6,424 bases of DNA from Alphaproteobacteria bacterium (GTDB lineage Bacteria; Pseudomonadota; Alphaproteobacteria; Micavibrionales; SZUA-601). The notes under the pieces were generated by a model. The model was not told the origin of the DNA. It saw only the letters and a program-made list of their open reading frames with translations, and ran no database searches. The DNA lies in the NCBI GenBank assembly GCA_028290805.1, contig JAQGJA010000144.1, positions 1 through 6,424 of the forward strand, written 5' to 3'. Below, piece after piece: positions 6,304 through 6,424 of the stretch; position 1 is the stretch's first letter, and the number at the start of each line of letters is the position of its first letter. A program made the translations under genes and the position numbers.

Positions 6304-6424
6304 TGGAATTCTTATCTCTGGAATGGTGGGAGGGCGCAAGCTATGTGGTGACCGTGATCGGTCTGCCGCTGGCCATCTGTGTCTTTTTTTATGAACAGCG
6401 CCGCGAACGCGATAATGAGGAAGA
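6303..6424 (+). CDS. Small membrane protein, N-terminal part only
   Basis: An ATG at 6303-6305 shares its first base with the ligA stop (TAATG), and GGGAG at 6288-6292 lies 10 bases upstream as a plausible ribosome binding site. The frame stays open for 40 codons to the right edge. The product begins MEFLSLEWWEGASYVVTVIG, has one hydrophobic segment at about residues 12-30, then a highly charged stretch (EQRRERDNEE). By the positive-inside rule the N-terminus would face the periplasm and the charged part the cytoplasm. I recall annotated hypothetical proteins with this 'TVIGLPLAI..F...QR.ERDNEE' opening, but the function is unknown to me and I assign no name. The position suggests it is the fourth gene of the bamD-recN-ligA unit. 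The rest lies outside the window. Confidence 0.65.
   Translation, partial: MEFLSLEWWEGASYVVTVIGLPLAICVFFYEQRRERDNEE

Overview
The window reads as chromosomal housekeeping DNA from a Gram-negative bacterium, most likely an alphaproteobacterium. This is inferred from the run lpxC - bamD - recN - ligA, an order I know from alphaproteobacteria (usually behind ftsZ), and from the style of the proteins. GC content looks to be in the mid-50s percent by eye, lower in the first gene. All genes are on the + strand. I saw no tRNA, rRNA, CRISPR array, insertion sequence or phage gene, and nothing I would call an undescribed system. The most unusual object is a non-coding repeat between lpxC and bamD.

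Layout: (1) The 3' part of a periplasmic solute-binding protein gene (SBP_bac_3 type) is cut by the left edge and ends at 547. (2) A 62-base gap carries a small imperfect dyad, a weak sigma-70-like promoter and a mini-hairpin touching the next start codon. (3) lpxC (610-1458) encodes the committed step of lipid A synthesis. (4) A 241-base gap (1459-1699) holds three successive hairpins. The middle one, about 88 bases, is built from CACAGAG/CTCTGTG units and looks like a dispersed-repeat insertion. (5) bamD (1700-2530), recN (2534-4240), ligA (4237-6303) and a small membrane-protein gene (from 6303, cut by the right edge) are packed with a 3-base gap or with overlaps, so they are probably one transcription unit with translational coupling.

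Functionally, LpxC and BamD serve the outer membrane: LpxC makes lipid A, and BamD inserts beta-barrel proteins. RecN and LigA serve DNA repair and replication: RecN is an SMC-like double-strand-break protein, and LigA seals nicks. The sets are linked by conserved gene order rather than by a shared reaction. All catalytic and metal-binding residues I checked in LpxC, RecN and LigA are present, and BamD has a normal lipobox, so the four complete genes look intact.
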